Assembly (NCBI GenBank): GCA_964515175.1
Contig: CAZEUR010000001.1
Span: forward strand, 1-64,000
Reading direction: 5' to 3'
Source of the DNA: CAIWGV01 sp964515175
Lineage (GTDB): Bacteria; Pseudomonadota; Alphaproteobacteria; UBA7879; UBA5542
Length of the DNA stretch: 64,000 nucleotides
Below, in pieces: positions 1-7,325 of the stretch; positions within the stretch are counted from its first letter, which is position 1; every line of letters begins with the position of its first letter. Below the pieces are notes generated by a model. The model had not been told where the DNA came from. It did not search any database and was given only the letters and a program-made list of their open reading frames with translations. The position numbers and the translations under genes were made by a program.

Positions 1-250
1 CAAGCTCACTGCGGGCGCCCTGTACTTCTCCCATAAGCTGTTCCACCTGACCCTTAAATTGCTCATTTGAAACGGTAACCTCATTGAGCTGCTGACGCAG
101 AAACCGGATTTTATCGGCCTTGTTGGGGCCTCCCGTGAAATACCCATTGAAGACCAAACGATCTGTGATCAGAAATCCAAGACCGAGAATTATGATGAGT
201 AGAACCCCCGCAAGAAGTGTAAAAATAGCCGACTGAAGTGAACTAAGCAT
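1..250 (-). CDS. Partial membrane-anchored coiled-coil protein, N-terminal part
   Basis: The frame opens at the ATG read from 250 and runs off the left edge without a stop, so only the first 83 residues are visible. It begins MLSSLQSAIFTLLAGVLLII and has one hydrophobic segment at about residues 8-30. A Gln/Glu-rich stretch follows from about residue 55 that looks like the start of a coiled coil. This is the layout of RmuC-type and other cytoplasmic-membrane-tethered coiled-coil proteins, but no diagnostic domain is in view and I do not assign a function. It lies 184 bases downstream of ruvB on the same strand, with a repeat between them, so it probably has its own promoter. Confidence 0.6.
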   Translation of the reverse strand, partial: MLSSLQSAIFTLLAGVLLIIILGLGFLITDRLVFNGYFTGGPNKADKIRFLRQQLNEVTVSNEQFKGQVEQLMGEVQGARSEL

Positions 251-321
251 GTTTATATGCCCCCCTAATTATTTTTATCATAGATTAGAGAGGATACCAA
301 TAAGGTTGTTTTTTTATCATC

Positions 322-430
322 TCCATAAAATGCCTATTACTTACCGTGGGCTCTCAACCTCCTTATGTACTTCTATGTCCGCGGCGTCGACCTCTACGCT
401 TGTTTCACTCGTACTGGAAAATTTTCTGGA
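322..430. repeat. Diverged copy of a palindromic dispersed element
   Basis: This 109-base stretch in the ruvB downstream gap resembles the element at 55869-55992. Shared words in the same order include GCCTATTAC, CTCCTTATGTAC (CTTCCTTATGTAC there), TCTATGT, CGTCG and CTTGTTTC.CTCGTACT. Its ends TCCATAAAA and TTTTCTGGA still form an inverted repeat with one mismatch. The right end stops four bases before the ruvB stop codon. No transposase frame is present, so it is either a non-autonomous element or a structured intergenic repeat. Confidence 0.55.
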
Positions 431-434
431 TCTG

Positions 435-1460
435 CTATTCTTCTTCGGTAGGGAATGTCCCAGAAGGTGGCACCATCCCCAAAAATGTAAAGGCCGTATG
501 CGTTAGAATACGTCCTCGAGGGGTACGTTGAAGAAATCCTTGTTGAATGAGGTAGGGCTCAATCACTTCTTCCAATACATCTTTTTGTTCGGAGAGAAAG
601 GCGGCTAAGGTTTCAATCCCCACGGGGCCTCCTTCGTAATGGTCTGCAATCACTTTCAGGTATCGACGATCTAAAGCGTCGAGTCCGTGGTGATCCACCT
701 CGAGTTGTTGAAGGGCTTTATCTACGACTTTTTGATCCACAGCAGATTCTTTCCAAACGCCGGCAATGTCCCGGACACGTCGGAGAAGCCGCAAGGCAAT
801 GCGGGGTGTGCCGCGAGATCTTCGTCCAATTTCAAAAGCTCCTTCGGGGAGAAGATCCATCTTGAGGAGAGCGGCGGCACGCTGAAGGATAGGGGACAGT
901 TCCTCGTGCGTATAAAAAGCTAATCCTAAGGGAATACCAAACCGCTCTCTCAAGGGGCGAGTGATGAGGCCTGACCGGGTGGTGGCACCAATAAGGGTAA
1001 AAGGGGGTAGATCGATCTGAACGGAGCGGGCAGAGGGGCCTTCTCCAATCATCAAATCCAATTTGCAATCTTCCATGGCGGGATACAAAATTTCCTCGAC
1101 CGCAGGACTCAGGCGATGGATCTCATCAATGAACAGAACATCGTGGGGTTGAAGGTTGGTGAGCAGCGCCGCTAAATCTCCTGCACGGGCAATGATGGGG
1201 CCAGAGGTTGACCTGAACCCCACACCCAGCTCATGGGCAATGATTTGAGCCAAGGTGGTTTTGCCGAGTCCAGGAGGACCGTACAGCAACACGTGATCTA
1301 GGGCTTCAGACCGGTCACGGGAGGCTTGAATAAAGATCTTTAAATTGCCCTTGATTTGGGACTGACCCATGAAGTCATCAAGCTTTAGAGGTCGCAAGGA
1401 TTTCTGGATTTCCACCAACTCATCGGCATCTGTATTTTGCGGTGAAATAAGACGGTCCAT
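435..1460 (-). CDS. ruvB: Holliday junction branch migration ATPase RuvB
   Basis: RuvB is the hexameric AAA+ motor that, with RuvA, drives branch migration of Holliday junctions during recombinational repair. At 341 residues it has the usual family length. The Walker A motif GPPGLGKTT is at residues 61-69 and Walker B DEIH at 112-115. The sensor region GATTRSG follows at about 158-164, and the C-terminal winged-helix domain ends in a short acidic tail. It is the last gene of the yebC-ruvC-ruvA-ruvB operon, one base after ruvA. The ATG at 1460 follows ruvA so closely that translation is probably coupled. Confidence 0.98.
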   Translation of the reverse strand: MDRLISPQNTDADELVEIQKSLRPLKLDDFMGQSQIKGNLKIFIQASRDRSEALDHVLLYGPPGLGKTTLAQIIAHELGVGFRSTSGPIIARAGDLAALLTNLQPHDVLFIDEIHRLSPAVEEILYPAMEDCKLDLMIGEGPSARSVQIDLPPFTLIGATTRSGLITRPLRERFGIPLGLAFYTHEELSPILQRAAALLKMDLLPEGAFEIGRRSRGTPRIALRLLRRVRDIAGVWKESAVDQKVVDKALQQLEVDHHGLDALDRRYLKVIADHYEGGPVGIETLAAFLSEQKDVLEEVIEPYLIQQGFLQRTPRGRILTHTAFTFLGMVPPSGTFPTEEE

Positions 1461-1461
1461 G

Positions 1462-2031
1462 TTATCTCTGTGTTAACTGTTTGAGGGCAAGAGGAATGAG
1501 TTTATCCAAGGTGGATTCTTCTAAGTTTTGCAGAGTTTCTAGAACCTCCTGTCGTTTGTAGCCTAAGTTCAAAAGCGCTGATAGAGCTTGCTGCTGGAGT
1601 TTGTTGGTGATTGGTATGGATAGAACTTGACCTCCTGCTTTGTCTTTAAGCTCTCGGACAATTCGGGTAGCAAGCTTGGGGCCCACGCCATCGGCTTGGG
1701 TGAGAGGAACATGATCTTGGGTCAGAATAGCATTAAAAATCTGATCAGAAGTGAGAGCTGAAAGCAAAGAAAGGCAAACCTTACCACCAACCCCTTGCAC
1801 GGTCAGAAGTAATTTAAAAATGCTTCGTTCTTGATCTGTCAAAAATCCATAGAGATTAATTTGCTCAGCGCGCATGAGAGTTTCGATGTAAAGGGTTAAA
1901 GAGTCGCCAGAAGCTGGTAAGTTCCGCAAGGTATTTTGGGAGCAGGCAATCGAATATCCTACGCCGTTCACATCGATGACCAATCCTTGGCTATCAACGG
2001 AATCTAGGGAACCTCGGAGTTTTGAGATCAT
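1462..2031 (-). CDS. ruvA: Holliday junction DNA helicase subunit RuvA
   Basis: RuvA is the tetrameric junction-binding subunit that loads RuvB rings. The 189-residue protein starts MISKLRGSLDSVDSQGLVID, the typical N-terminal OB fold. Helix-hairpin-helix segments follow around GVGGKVCLSLLS and GVGPKLATRIVRELK. The C-terminal domain III that contacts RuvB carries ALLNLGYKRQEV. Its start overlaps the ruvC stop by four bases (ATGA), and ruvB follows one base after its stop, so all three are translated from one message. Confidence 0.97.
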   Translation of the reverse strand: MISKLRGSLDSVDSQGLVIDVNGVGYSIACSQNTLRNLPASGDSLTLYIETLMRAEQINLYGFLTDQERSIFKLLLTVQGVGGKVCLSLLSALTSDQIFNAILTQDHVPLTQADGVGPKLATRIVRELKDKAGGQVLSIPITNKLQQQALSALLNLGYKRQEVLETLQNLEESTLDKLIPLALKQLTQR

Positions 2032-2525
2032 GATCTGGCCTCAATTTCTTGGAAGGTGCGGTGATGGCTGTGGCAAATGGCGACACTCAAGGCATCAGCC
2101 GCATCTTGGGTGGCTGCGCATCCGGGAAGCAAAATTTTGATCATGGCAGCTATTTGCTCTTTGGAGGCGTGCCCACTTCCTACCACAGATTTTTTCACCT
2201 TATTAGCCCCATATTCAGAAACTTTTAAACCTTGTCCAGCCGGCGCCAACATGGCGACCCCTCGGGCCATGCCGAGCTTTAAGGTGGACAAAGGATTTGT
2301 GTTCATAAAGACCTCTTCTATGGCCGCTTCATCAGGCTTGTATAAGTCTATCACTTTTAAAAGACCTTGGTAAAGTTGGTTGAGACGCTCTCCCATAAGG
2401 CTTTCTGAATCGGAACAGACGGTACCATGGGCCACATGGGATAAACGAGATCCTTTGATCTCGATGATCCCCCATCCTGTGATTCTGAGTCCTGGATCAA
2501 TTCCCAGGATGCGCACTTTATCCAC
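2028..2525 (-). CDS. ruvC: Holliday junction resolvase RuvC
   Basis: RuvC is the dimeric RNase H-fold endonuclease that nicks Holliday junctions. The 165-residue protein has the expected acidic active-site residues: D10 in GIDPGL, E70 in IEEVF, and D141/D144 in DAADALSVA. It overlaps ruvA by four bases and the upstream yebC gene by eight, as expected for a tightly packed operon. The order yebC-ruvC-ruvA-ruvB is common in alphaproteobacteria. Confidence 0.97.
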   Translation of the reverse strand: MDKVRILGIDPGLRITGWGIIEIKGSRLSHVAHGTVCSDSESLMGERLNQLYQGLLKVIDLYKPDEAAIEEVFMNTNPLSTLKLGMARGVAMLAPAGQGLKVSEYGANKVKKSVVGSGHASKEQIAAMIKILLPGCAATQDAADALSVAICHSHHRTFQEIEARS

Positions 2526-3264
2526 TTAGTTTTTCCAAAATCTCCAAAGGAATATCAACGTTTGAGAACACTGCTTGCACATCATCGTTGTCTTCCAACA
2601 CCTCTAGCAATTTTAACACAGATGAGGCCGTTTGTTCATCCACCGTGATAAGGTTCAGAGGTTTCCAAATGATTTTGGCGGAGAGGGGGTCTCCTAAGTG
2701 TTTGGATAGTTCTTCACGCACCTTGTGGAAGTCAGGGATTTGGCAGAAGACTTGGTGAATGTCTCCTTCTTGCTGAATATCGTCTGCACCGCCTTCGAGA
2801 GCAATCTCAAGGAGACGATCGGAAGTGACAGCGGCGAGAGGATATTCGATGAGGCCCACATGGTCGAATTGAAAGCTGACGCTATTGGTTTCTCCTAAAT
2901 TGCCACCATATTTTGTGAAAGAAGATCTAACTTCGGGGGCTGTTCTGTTGCGGTTGTCCGTTAAGGCTTCCACCACAACAGCAACGCCACCCGGACCATA
3001 CCCTTCATAGCGAATTTCTTCGAAGTTGTCGGCATCTCCCGCGCCCATACCGCGGGCAATGGCGCGATCTTGAGTGTCTTTGGGCATATTGGCGATCCGA
3101 GCGGCAATAACCGCAGCACGCAAACGCGCATTGGTTGCTGGATCGCCCCCTTGCTTGGCCGCAACCGTGAGCTCTCGAATGAGCTTTGTGAAAATTTTAG
3201 CTTTTTTAGCGTCTTGCGCACCCTTTCGGTGCATGATGTTTTTAAATTGCGAATGACCCGCCAT
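2518..3264 (-). CDS. yebC: YebC/PmpR family protein
   Basis: This 248-residue protein begins MAGHSQFKNIMHRKGAQDAKK, the hallmark N-terminus of the YebC/TACO1 family. The central GYGPGGVAVVVEALTDNRNR motif is also present. Family members bind DNA or ribosomes; they have been described as transcription regulators and, more recently, as factors that relieve ribosome stalling. It is the first gene of the ruv operon and its end overlaps the ruvC start by eight bases. A purine-rich AAGGAGTCAC-type ribosome binding site precedes the ATG. Only the family assignment is firm; the role in this organism is not shown by sequence. Confidence 0.95.
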   Translation of the reverse strand: MAGHSQFKNIMHRKGAQDAKKAKIFTKLIRELTVAAKQGGDPATNARLRAAVIAARIANMPKDTQDRAIARGMGAGDADNFEEIRYEGYGPGGVAVVVEALTDNRNRTAPEVRSSFTKYGGNLGETNSVSFQFDHVGLIEYPLAAVTSDRLLEIALEGGADDIQQEGDIHQVFCQIPDFHKVREELSKHLGDPLSAKIIWKPLNLITVDEQTASSVLKLLEVLEDNDDVQAVFSNVDIPLEILEKLSG

Positions 3265-3295
3265 AGTGACTCCTTACCTTAAACAGTGGAGAACA

Positions 3296-3811
3296 TCATA
3301 CTTTTTTATGAGAAATCCGACAAGGGGAGGGATTTGTATTTATTTCTTCTTCCGGTGATCTTTTTTTTCCTTTGATTGGGTTAGGGTTGACTGGGCCTGC
3401 TTTAAAATTAAATCTTACGGAGTCTGCAGCGTCTAAAAGAGGAGGGCCTTCTTTTGGCAAGAGGGGAGCCTTGTCTGTTAGGCCGATACTTGGAGCAGAA
3501 TCTAGAGTATCCTCATGGAATTTTTTATTTGGGAGATCATCCAATCCATAAGTTCCAACGGGAACCCCTAAACACTCATTAAGGGGAATGGCATGCCCAC
3601 TAAGAGGTAGGGCCATTTGGCGCTGAAGGTATCCAACTCCCTCTGTCTGACGATATAGATGGAAACTCAGATCATCCATGGAGTCGGAAGTTGAAGTACA
3701 AGGTCGTTTTTGTCCCCGCGATGGGGCTTCGGGATCTCCGCTGGAGGCGCCTTGACAGGCTGCCATAGACATTAGAATTAACAAAGTAGAATTTAATAAA
3801 AGTTTTTTCAT
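3296..3811 (-). CDS. Small secreted lipoprotein, unknown function
   Basis: The open frame extends up to 3934, but the ATG at 3811 is the better start. It follows a GGAG sequence and opens a lipoprotein signal peptide, MKKLLLNSTLLILMSMAAC, whose cysteine would be lipidated. The remaining roughly 150 residues are polar and Pro/Ser/Lys-rich (SRGQKRPCTSTSD, IKGKKRSPEEE) with no recognised domain and probably little fixed structure. Its stop lies 31 bases beyond the yebC start region on the same strand. A hairpin repeat sits in the leader region at about 3904. I do not recognise a family. Confidence 0.7.
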   Translation of the reverse strand: MKKLLLNSTLLILMSMAACQGASSGDPEAPSRGQKRPCTSTSDSMDDLSFHLYRQTEGVGYLQRQMALPLSGHAIPLNECLGVPVGTYGLDDLPNKKFHEDTLDSAPSIGLTDKAPLLPKEGPPLLDAADSVRFNFKAGPVNPNPIKGKKRSPEEEINTNPSPCRISHKKV

Positions 3812-3903
3812 GCACGGTGCTCCAGCTATAATTTCCCGGATCTTACAAGAAACAAAATAAAAATCAAATAAAATTGAAAATTTCCTGTCTAGAACCTCAG
3901 AAG

Positions 3904-3945
3904 AAGCTGGGCCACCACGTCGTGCAAAGAGCACTCCTCGTGCTA
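3904..3945. repeat. Hairpin-forming dispersed repeat fragment
   Basis: The 18 bases at 3904-3921 (AAGCTGGGCCACCACGTC) are identical to 40366-40383. Both copies continue into self-complementary sequence. Here CACG..GTGC AAAGA GCAC..CGTG can fold into a nested hairpin. It lies between two divergently unrelated minus-strand genes, upstream of the lipoprotein. No coding role is apparent. Confidence 0.5.
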
Positions 3946-3986
3946 ACGATAACCTTTATGTAAATTTCCAGTTTGAAAAGTGAATT

Positions 3987-4796
3987 TTACATTTCCGTCT
4001 GTGACAATATGCCGCCTAGTCGCACAGGCTTTACCACAAGAGCTTTTCCGGTCGTGTCGTCACTCTCAATATAAATGCCACAGAGGGAGGCTTCGCCTTC
4101 TGCCGGGCTCCACTTTTCTGTTGAAAACTTTCGAGTGAACCGTTGGATGGGGCCTTCTTTTTTTAAGCCGATAACAGAATCATAATCACCCGTCATGCCT
4201 AAATCTGATTGATAGGCCGTGCCGCCTGGAAAAATCATGGTGTCGGCGGTGGGGACATGGGTATGGGTCCCAACGAGCGCTGTGATACGACCATCGGCCA
4301 TGTGCGCCGCTGCCATTTTTTCGGACGTTGTCTCTGCGTGAAAATCCACGAGGATGGCAGCTACATTTACGCCCAGTTTATGGGTGCTCAGAACTTTTTC
4401 AAGAGCGGCAAAAGGATCATCCAAGGGATCCATAAAGAGGCGTCCCATGAGGTTTACGACGACGACTTTTCTACCCTCAGGGGTTGAAAGAACCACAAGT
4501 CCTTGTCCCGGTGTTTTTTCGGGATAATTCAGTGGGCGCAAGAGATGGGGATCGGTTTCAATATAGGAAATGATTTCTTTCTGATCCCAAATGTGATTGC
4601 CTGTGGTGATGACATCTACGCCGGCCTCATAGAATTCTTTGCAATTAGATTCACTAATTCCGAATCCACGGGCTGCGTTCTCACCGTTTACGACCACGAG
4701 GTCAAGATTCCATTTTTCTCGGAGCAAGGGAACGTATTTCTGGATGGCTTCTCGCCCCGACCGTCCCATAACATCTCCACATAGTAAGATTTTCAT
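3987..4796 (-). CDS. YmdB/TIGR00282-type metallophosphoesterase
   Basis: The 269-residue protein has the full metal-binding signature of the YmdB calcineurin-like family. Visible ligands are D8 (CGDVMGRSGR), E39-N40 (NGENAARG), N67-H68 (TTGNHIWDQ), then VDFHAETTSEK and GTHTHVPTAD. Bacillus YmdB hydrolyses cyclic nucleotides (2',3'-cAMP in vitro) and affects RNA turnover and biofilm formation; the substrate here is unknown. It lies nine bases downstream of the BPL_N gene on the same strand, so the two are probably co-transcribed. Confidence 0.9.
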   Translation of the reverse strand: MKILLCGDVMGRSGREAIQKYVPLLREKWNLDLVVVNGENAARGFGISESNCKEFYEAGVDVITTGNHIWDQKEIISYIETDPHLLRPLNYPEKTPGQGLVVLSTPEGRKVVVVNLMGRLFMDPLDDPFAALEKVLSTHKLGVNVAAILVDFHAETTSEKMAAAHMADGRITALVGTHTHVPTADTMIFPGGTAYQSDLGMTGDYDSVIGLKKEGPIQRFTRKFSTEKWSPAEGEASLCGIYIESDDTTGKALVVKPVRLGGILSQTEM

Positions 4797-4805
4797 GATT
4801 AAACT

Positions 4806-5549
4806 CTACACGGGAATACCTAGTTTTCCAAGTATTCCCTTCATCAAATCCCTTCGTTCCTCTTCATGGAGTGCCAGTTTTTCCGCAATGGGCCTTAGAT
4901 AAGGGTCTTTCCGGTTCATGAGGTGAGGGGAGAATTCTGGATGCACGCCGGATAATATGGCCGTGCCCTTGCCAATTTTTATTTCGATAATGGCCGCTTT
5001 CTCTGTGTCTCCGTAGGTGGCATGGACGATGATACCGGGGATATTTTGGGCTTCCACAAAATGGCACCCTCCGTTGAAATGAGAAAACACAAATTCTGTT
5101 GAATCTTTTAGCCGAAGCTCTGCGAGGCGCGCTCCTGAGTTTGAATGATAATCATAAGGGGCGAGGATGGGACCTTCGGCGATCCCTGGAAAAAATTTAA
5201 GTTCCCGAGTGCCGCGGACCTCAAGGGGGGTGCCTGCCTCAAAAGTAATTTGTGCAGACGCAAAATAAGCGCCTGCACAAATACCGAGGTAATTTCCCCC
5301 TTGTTCTACATAACTTCTTATTTTTGAGGTTCCCTCCCCGGATAAGTATTTTGTATACGGAATATCTGCGCCTCCCGGCATGACAAGGAGGGCAGTGTCT
5401 TGTGCCCAAGCACCCGTTTTAAGTTCTCGAAATCCAATTTTGTGAACAGAGTACGGAACAGGGGCTAGGTCTTGAAGAGAAACGGCTGTTTGAGCAAGAG
5501 ATTCTGCAGCAGCGCCGGGACCAGAATAGAGATAAATGCGAGATTTCAT
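4806..5549 (-). CDS. BPL_N (biotin-protein ligase N-terminal-like) domain protein
   Basis: The 247-residue protein is a class I glutamine-amidotransferase-like fold of the BPL_N family. It begins YLYSGPGAAAESLAQT, has LLVMPGGADIPYTKYL, and carries the nucleophile-elbow cysteine C91 in YLGICAGAYFAS. In eukaryotic biotin-protein ligases this domain precedes the catalytic part, but stand-alone bacterial versions have no settled function. No catalytic BirA domain is attached here. A biotin transporter gene (bioY) occurs elsewhere in the window but is not adjacent. The gene diverges from the tandem small RNA locus upstream. Confidence 0.85.
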   Translation of the reverse strand: MKSRIYLYSGPGAAAESLAQTAVSLQDLAPVPYSVHKIGFRELKTGAWAQDTALLVMPGGADIPYTKYLSGEGTSKIRSYVEQGGNYLGICAGAYFASAQITFEAGTPLEVRGTRELKFFPGIAEGPILAPYDYHSNSGARLAELRLKDSTEFVFSHFNGGCHFVEAQNIPGIIVHATYGDTEKAAIIEIKIGKGTAILSGVHPEFSPHLMNRKDPYLRPIAEKLALHEEERRDLMKGILGKLGIPV

Positions 5550-5598
5550 ATAGCTGATCCTTCTAGCTATAGAATTTTAAAAAAATTGCGTCCACCCC

Positions 5599-5626
5599 TT
5601 GAAATAAAAAACAAAGTTCTTATATC
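5599..5626 (+). promoter_or_regulatory. Promoter of small RNA copy 1
   Basis: A -35 box TTGAAA (5599-5604) and a -10 box TATATC (5621-5626) are separated by 16 bases. A purine lies about seven bases downstream, at 5633. The second small RNA copy has the same -35 box, spacer length and near-identical -10 box, which argues that the signal is real. Confidence 0.7.
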
Positions 5627-5632
5627 AGAAGC

Positions 5633-5714
5633 ATCTGGACGCAATGTCCAGGTTTCATGTTATACCTCCAAACTTAATCCAGAGGACGGGTTTCCCCCCT
5701 CTGGATCTTTTTTT
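5633..5714 (+). ncRNA. Small RNA, copy 1 of a tandem pair, AbcR-like
   Basis: This predicted RNA of about 82 nt has three parts. First comes a 5' hairpin, ATCTGGAC-GCAAT-GTCCAGGT (8 bp). Next is an unpaired linker carrying ACCTCC at 5664-5669, complementary to a Shine-Dalgarno sequence. Last is a rho-independent terminator, ATCCAGAGG...CCTCTGGAT followed by C and seven T (5677-5714). The copy at 5915-5993 shares all three parts, and base changes between copies preserve pairing in the 5' stem (A-T here versus G-C there at the stem base). Tandem small RNAs with exposed anti-SD motifs are the hallmark of the AbcR/alpha-r15 type. Assignment to that family is an inference from architecture, not from sequence identity. 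Confidence 0.72.
5677..5714 (+). terminator. Rho-independent terminator of small RNA copy 1
   Basis: The nine-pair stem ATCCAGAGG (5677-5685) / CCTCTGGAT (5698-5706) encloses a C/G/T loop. It is followed by C and seven T residues. Confidence 0.85.
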
Positions 5715-5881
5715 CCAGAGGTTTTTTCTTATAGCCAACTTAAATCGTACTTGCTATGAGGTCCATCATAGTTTGGTTTTCGTCCCGAGACAAATGAAAT
5801 CTTTTTCTTTTTATTTTCTCTTATAAATGGAAGAAAATTAGTAAAAAAACTAATGTTTTTAACAAAAATAGAACAAATCCC

Positions 5882-5909
5882 TTGAAATTTGTAATAAACC
5901 CGCTATATA
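5882..5909 (+). promoter_or_regulatory. Promoter of small RNA copy 2
   Basis: A -35 box TTGAAA (5882-5887), a 16-base spacer and a -10 box TATATA (5904-5909) lie about six bases before the predicted start at 5915-5916. The shared CCCTTGAAA context with copy 1 shows that promoter and RNA were duplicated together. Confidence 0.75.
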
Positions 5910-5914
5910 TAAGG

Positions 5915-5993
5915 AGTCTGGACGCAATGTCCGGACTTCATGTTATACCTCCAAACTCAATCCAGAGGGGTTTTTCCCCTCTGGATCTTTTTT
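5915..5993 (+). ncRNA. Small RNA, copy 2 of a tandem pair, AbcR-like
   Basis: This predicted RNA of about 79 nt has a 5' hairpin GTCTGGAC-GCAAT-GTCCGGAC (5916-5936). The linker ATGTTATACCTCCAAACT has the anti-SD motif ACCTCC at 5947-5952. A strong terminator stem, ATCCAGAGGGG / CCCCTCTGGAT, is followed by T6. It ends only 16 bases before the lipB start codon. An alternative reading is therefore that this copy acts in cis as an attenuator leader for lipB. The full promoter-to-terminator structure of both copies favours independent trans-acting RNAs. Confidence 0.72.
5960..5993 (+). terminator. Rho-independent terminator of small RNA copy 2
   Basis: A perfect 11-pair stem, 5960-5970 with 5976-5986, has a TTTTT loop and is followed by C and six T residues. 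It is stronger than the terminator of copy 1. Confidence 0.9.
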
Positions 5994-6009
5994 ATGATAC
6001 AGTGCTTCG

Positions 6010-6639
6010 ATGATTATAGAATATCGTACATCCCCAGGGCTTCTAGCCTATGAAGAGTCTCTTCGTTCTATGGCGGAACGTGTCGTGCAGGTTCAAGGAG
6101 GAACACATCCGGGGTTTGTGTGGTTTTTGGAGTATCCCCCCTTGTATACGAAAGGGGTTGGCACGCAACCTCGAGATCTTTTGAATCCCCCCTTTCCTGT
6201 CTATGAAGCATCCAGAGGCGGCCGCATTACTTATCATGGACCCGGACAAAGAGTGGCCTATGTTATTTTAGATTTGACCCAGTATCGTCGAGACATAAAG
6301 CTTTATGTATATTTTTTGGAAGAGTGGATGATTGAGACCTTGCGTCATTTTAGATTAGAGGGTGTGAGACATTCGGGACGTATTGGTGTTTGGGTGAGAG
6401 ATCAGAAAATTGGGGCACTTGGCGTGAGGACACAGAAGTGGGTAACCTCCCATGGGATTTCCCTTAACGTGAAGCCAGATCTTTCCCATTACGGTCATAT
6501 CAATCCCTGTGGGCTGGAGGCTTATGGCGTAACTTCCTTGCAAGATCTAGGGATTCATGTTCCTATGGAGGAGGTGGATTTGGTTTTGAAAAAAACTTTT
6601 GAGACTTTGTTGCAGAAGATTTTGGGAAAACAAGAGTAA
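6010..6639 (+). CDS. lipB: Octanoyl-[ACP]:protein N-octanoyltransferase LipB
   Basis: LipB transfers octanoate from acyl carrier protein to lipoyl domains of the 2-oxoacid dehydrogenases, ahead of LipA. The 209-residue protein has the substrate-binding region ASRGGRITYHGPGQRVAY. The catalytic lysine is K133 in KIGALGVR and the acyl-accepting cysteine is C167 in INPCG. The start ATG at 6010 has no clear ribosome binding site and lies just past the terminator of small RNA copy 2. Expression could therefore depend on readthrough or on a very short leader. ruvX follows three bases after its stop. Confidence 0.96.
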   Translation: MIIEYRTSPGLLAYEESLRSMAERVVQVQGGTHPGFVWFLEYPPLYTKGVGTQPRDLLNPPFPVYEASRGGRITYHGPGQRVAYVILDLTQYRRDIKLYVYFLEEWMIETLRHFRLEGVRHSGRIGVWVRDQKIGALGVRTQKWVTSHGISLNVKPDLSHYGHINPCGLEAYGVTSLQDLGIHVPMEEVDLVLKKTFETLLQKILGKQE

Positions 6640-6642
6640 GTC

Positions 6643-7125
6643 ATGGCACTTATGGGAATAGATGCATTAAGAGAGGCTCTAAAGCCTTCCCAACCCCTCA
6701 TCGGCGTTGATTTGGGGGATAAGACGTTGGGGATTGCTCTTTCCGATACCCGGCGTAAAATTGCGACTGCCCTCAAAACCATTCGCCGCACGACTTTTGT
6801 GAAGGATGCAAATGAGCTCATCAATCTTATGGAAGAGTTCAATGTGGGGGGTATCATTATGGGAATGCCTTACCATATGAATGGGTCTGAAGGGGATCGA
6901 TGTAAGATCACCCGTGCTTTTGTGCGTCGTTTTGGCGACATGTGTGAAATTCCTGTTGTTTTGTGGGATGAACGATGTACCACAAAGGCCGTTACACAAC
7001 TGTTCTTAGAGGGGGATTTATCTCGAGCTAAGCGGGGGGTGATCGTTGATAAAGTGGCGGCCAGCTTCATGTTGCAGGGAGCTTTGGATTATTTGTCTGA
7101 TACCTCTGGCGTTTCTTTTTTATAA
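6643..7125 (+). CDS. ruvX: YqgF/RuvX family RNase H-fold nuclease
   Basis: The 160-residue protein has the YqgF signature GVDLGDKTLGIALSD at residues 21-35, the GMPYHMNGSEG segment, and WDERCTTKAV. YqgF proteins process the 5' end of pre-16S rRNA; the older name, putative Holliday junction resolvase, rests on fold similarity to RuvC. It sits three bases after lipB and is probably co-transcribed with it. A short N-terminal extension (MALMGIDALREAL) precedes the conserved fold. Confidence 0.93.
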   Translation: MALMGIDALREALKPSQPLIGVDLGDKTLGIALSDTRRKIATALKTIRRTTFVKDANELINLMEEFNVGGIIMGMPYHMNGSEGDRCKITRAFVRRFGDMCEIPVVLWDERCTTKAVTQLFLEGDLSRAKRGVIVDKVAASFMLQGALDYLSDTSGVSFL

Positions 7126-7167
7126 AATTTTTTCAGTCTTCAGACTTTCAAGTTCATCCCCAGAACC

Positions 7168-7176
7168 TGTGGATAA
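7168..7176 (-). promoter_or_regulatory. Isolated DnaA-box match
   Basis: The minus strand reads TTATCCACA, a perfect match to the DnaA-box consensus. A weaker inverted partner, ATCCCCAG, lies just to the left (7156-7163). An A/T-rich stretch at 7225-7330 follows. The rest of the gap from 7126 to 7325 shows no gene or clear terminator. One or two boxes do not make an origin, and no origin-associated gene such as hemE or parA is adjacent. Confidence 0.35.
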
Positions 7177-7325
7177 CCTTGGGAGTAAAACTTCAAAATT
7201 GCTCCTCAAAGGGGACCCTTAGCCCTCCTCCTTCTTTTTGCTTAATATTTAGGCAGATTGAAAAATCTTCTTCTGATTTAAAATAAAAATACTTTATACT
7301 TTAAATAATACTATGTATTAATTTT

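Noticed and set aside
5633..5993. The tandem hairpins as a CRISPR-like array
   Set aside because: Only two units exist, they are 280 bases apart, and each has its own promoter and terminator; that is not repeat-spacer structure.
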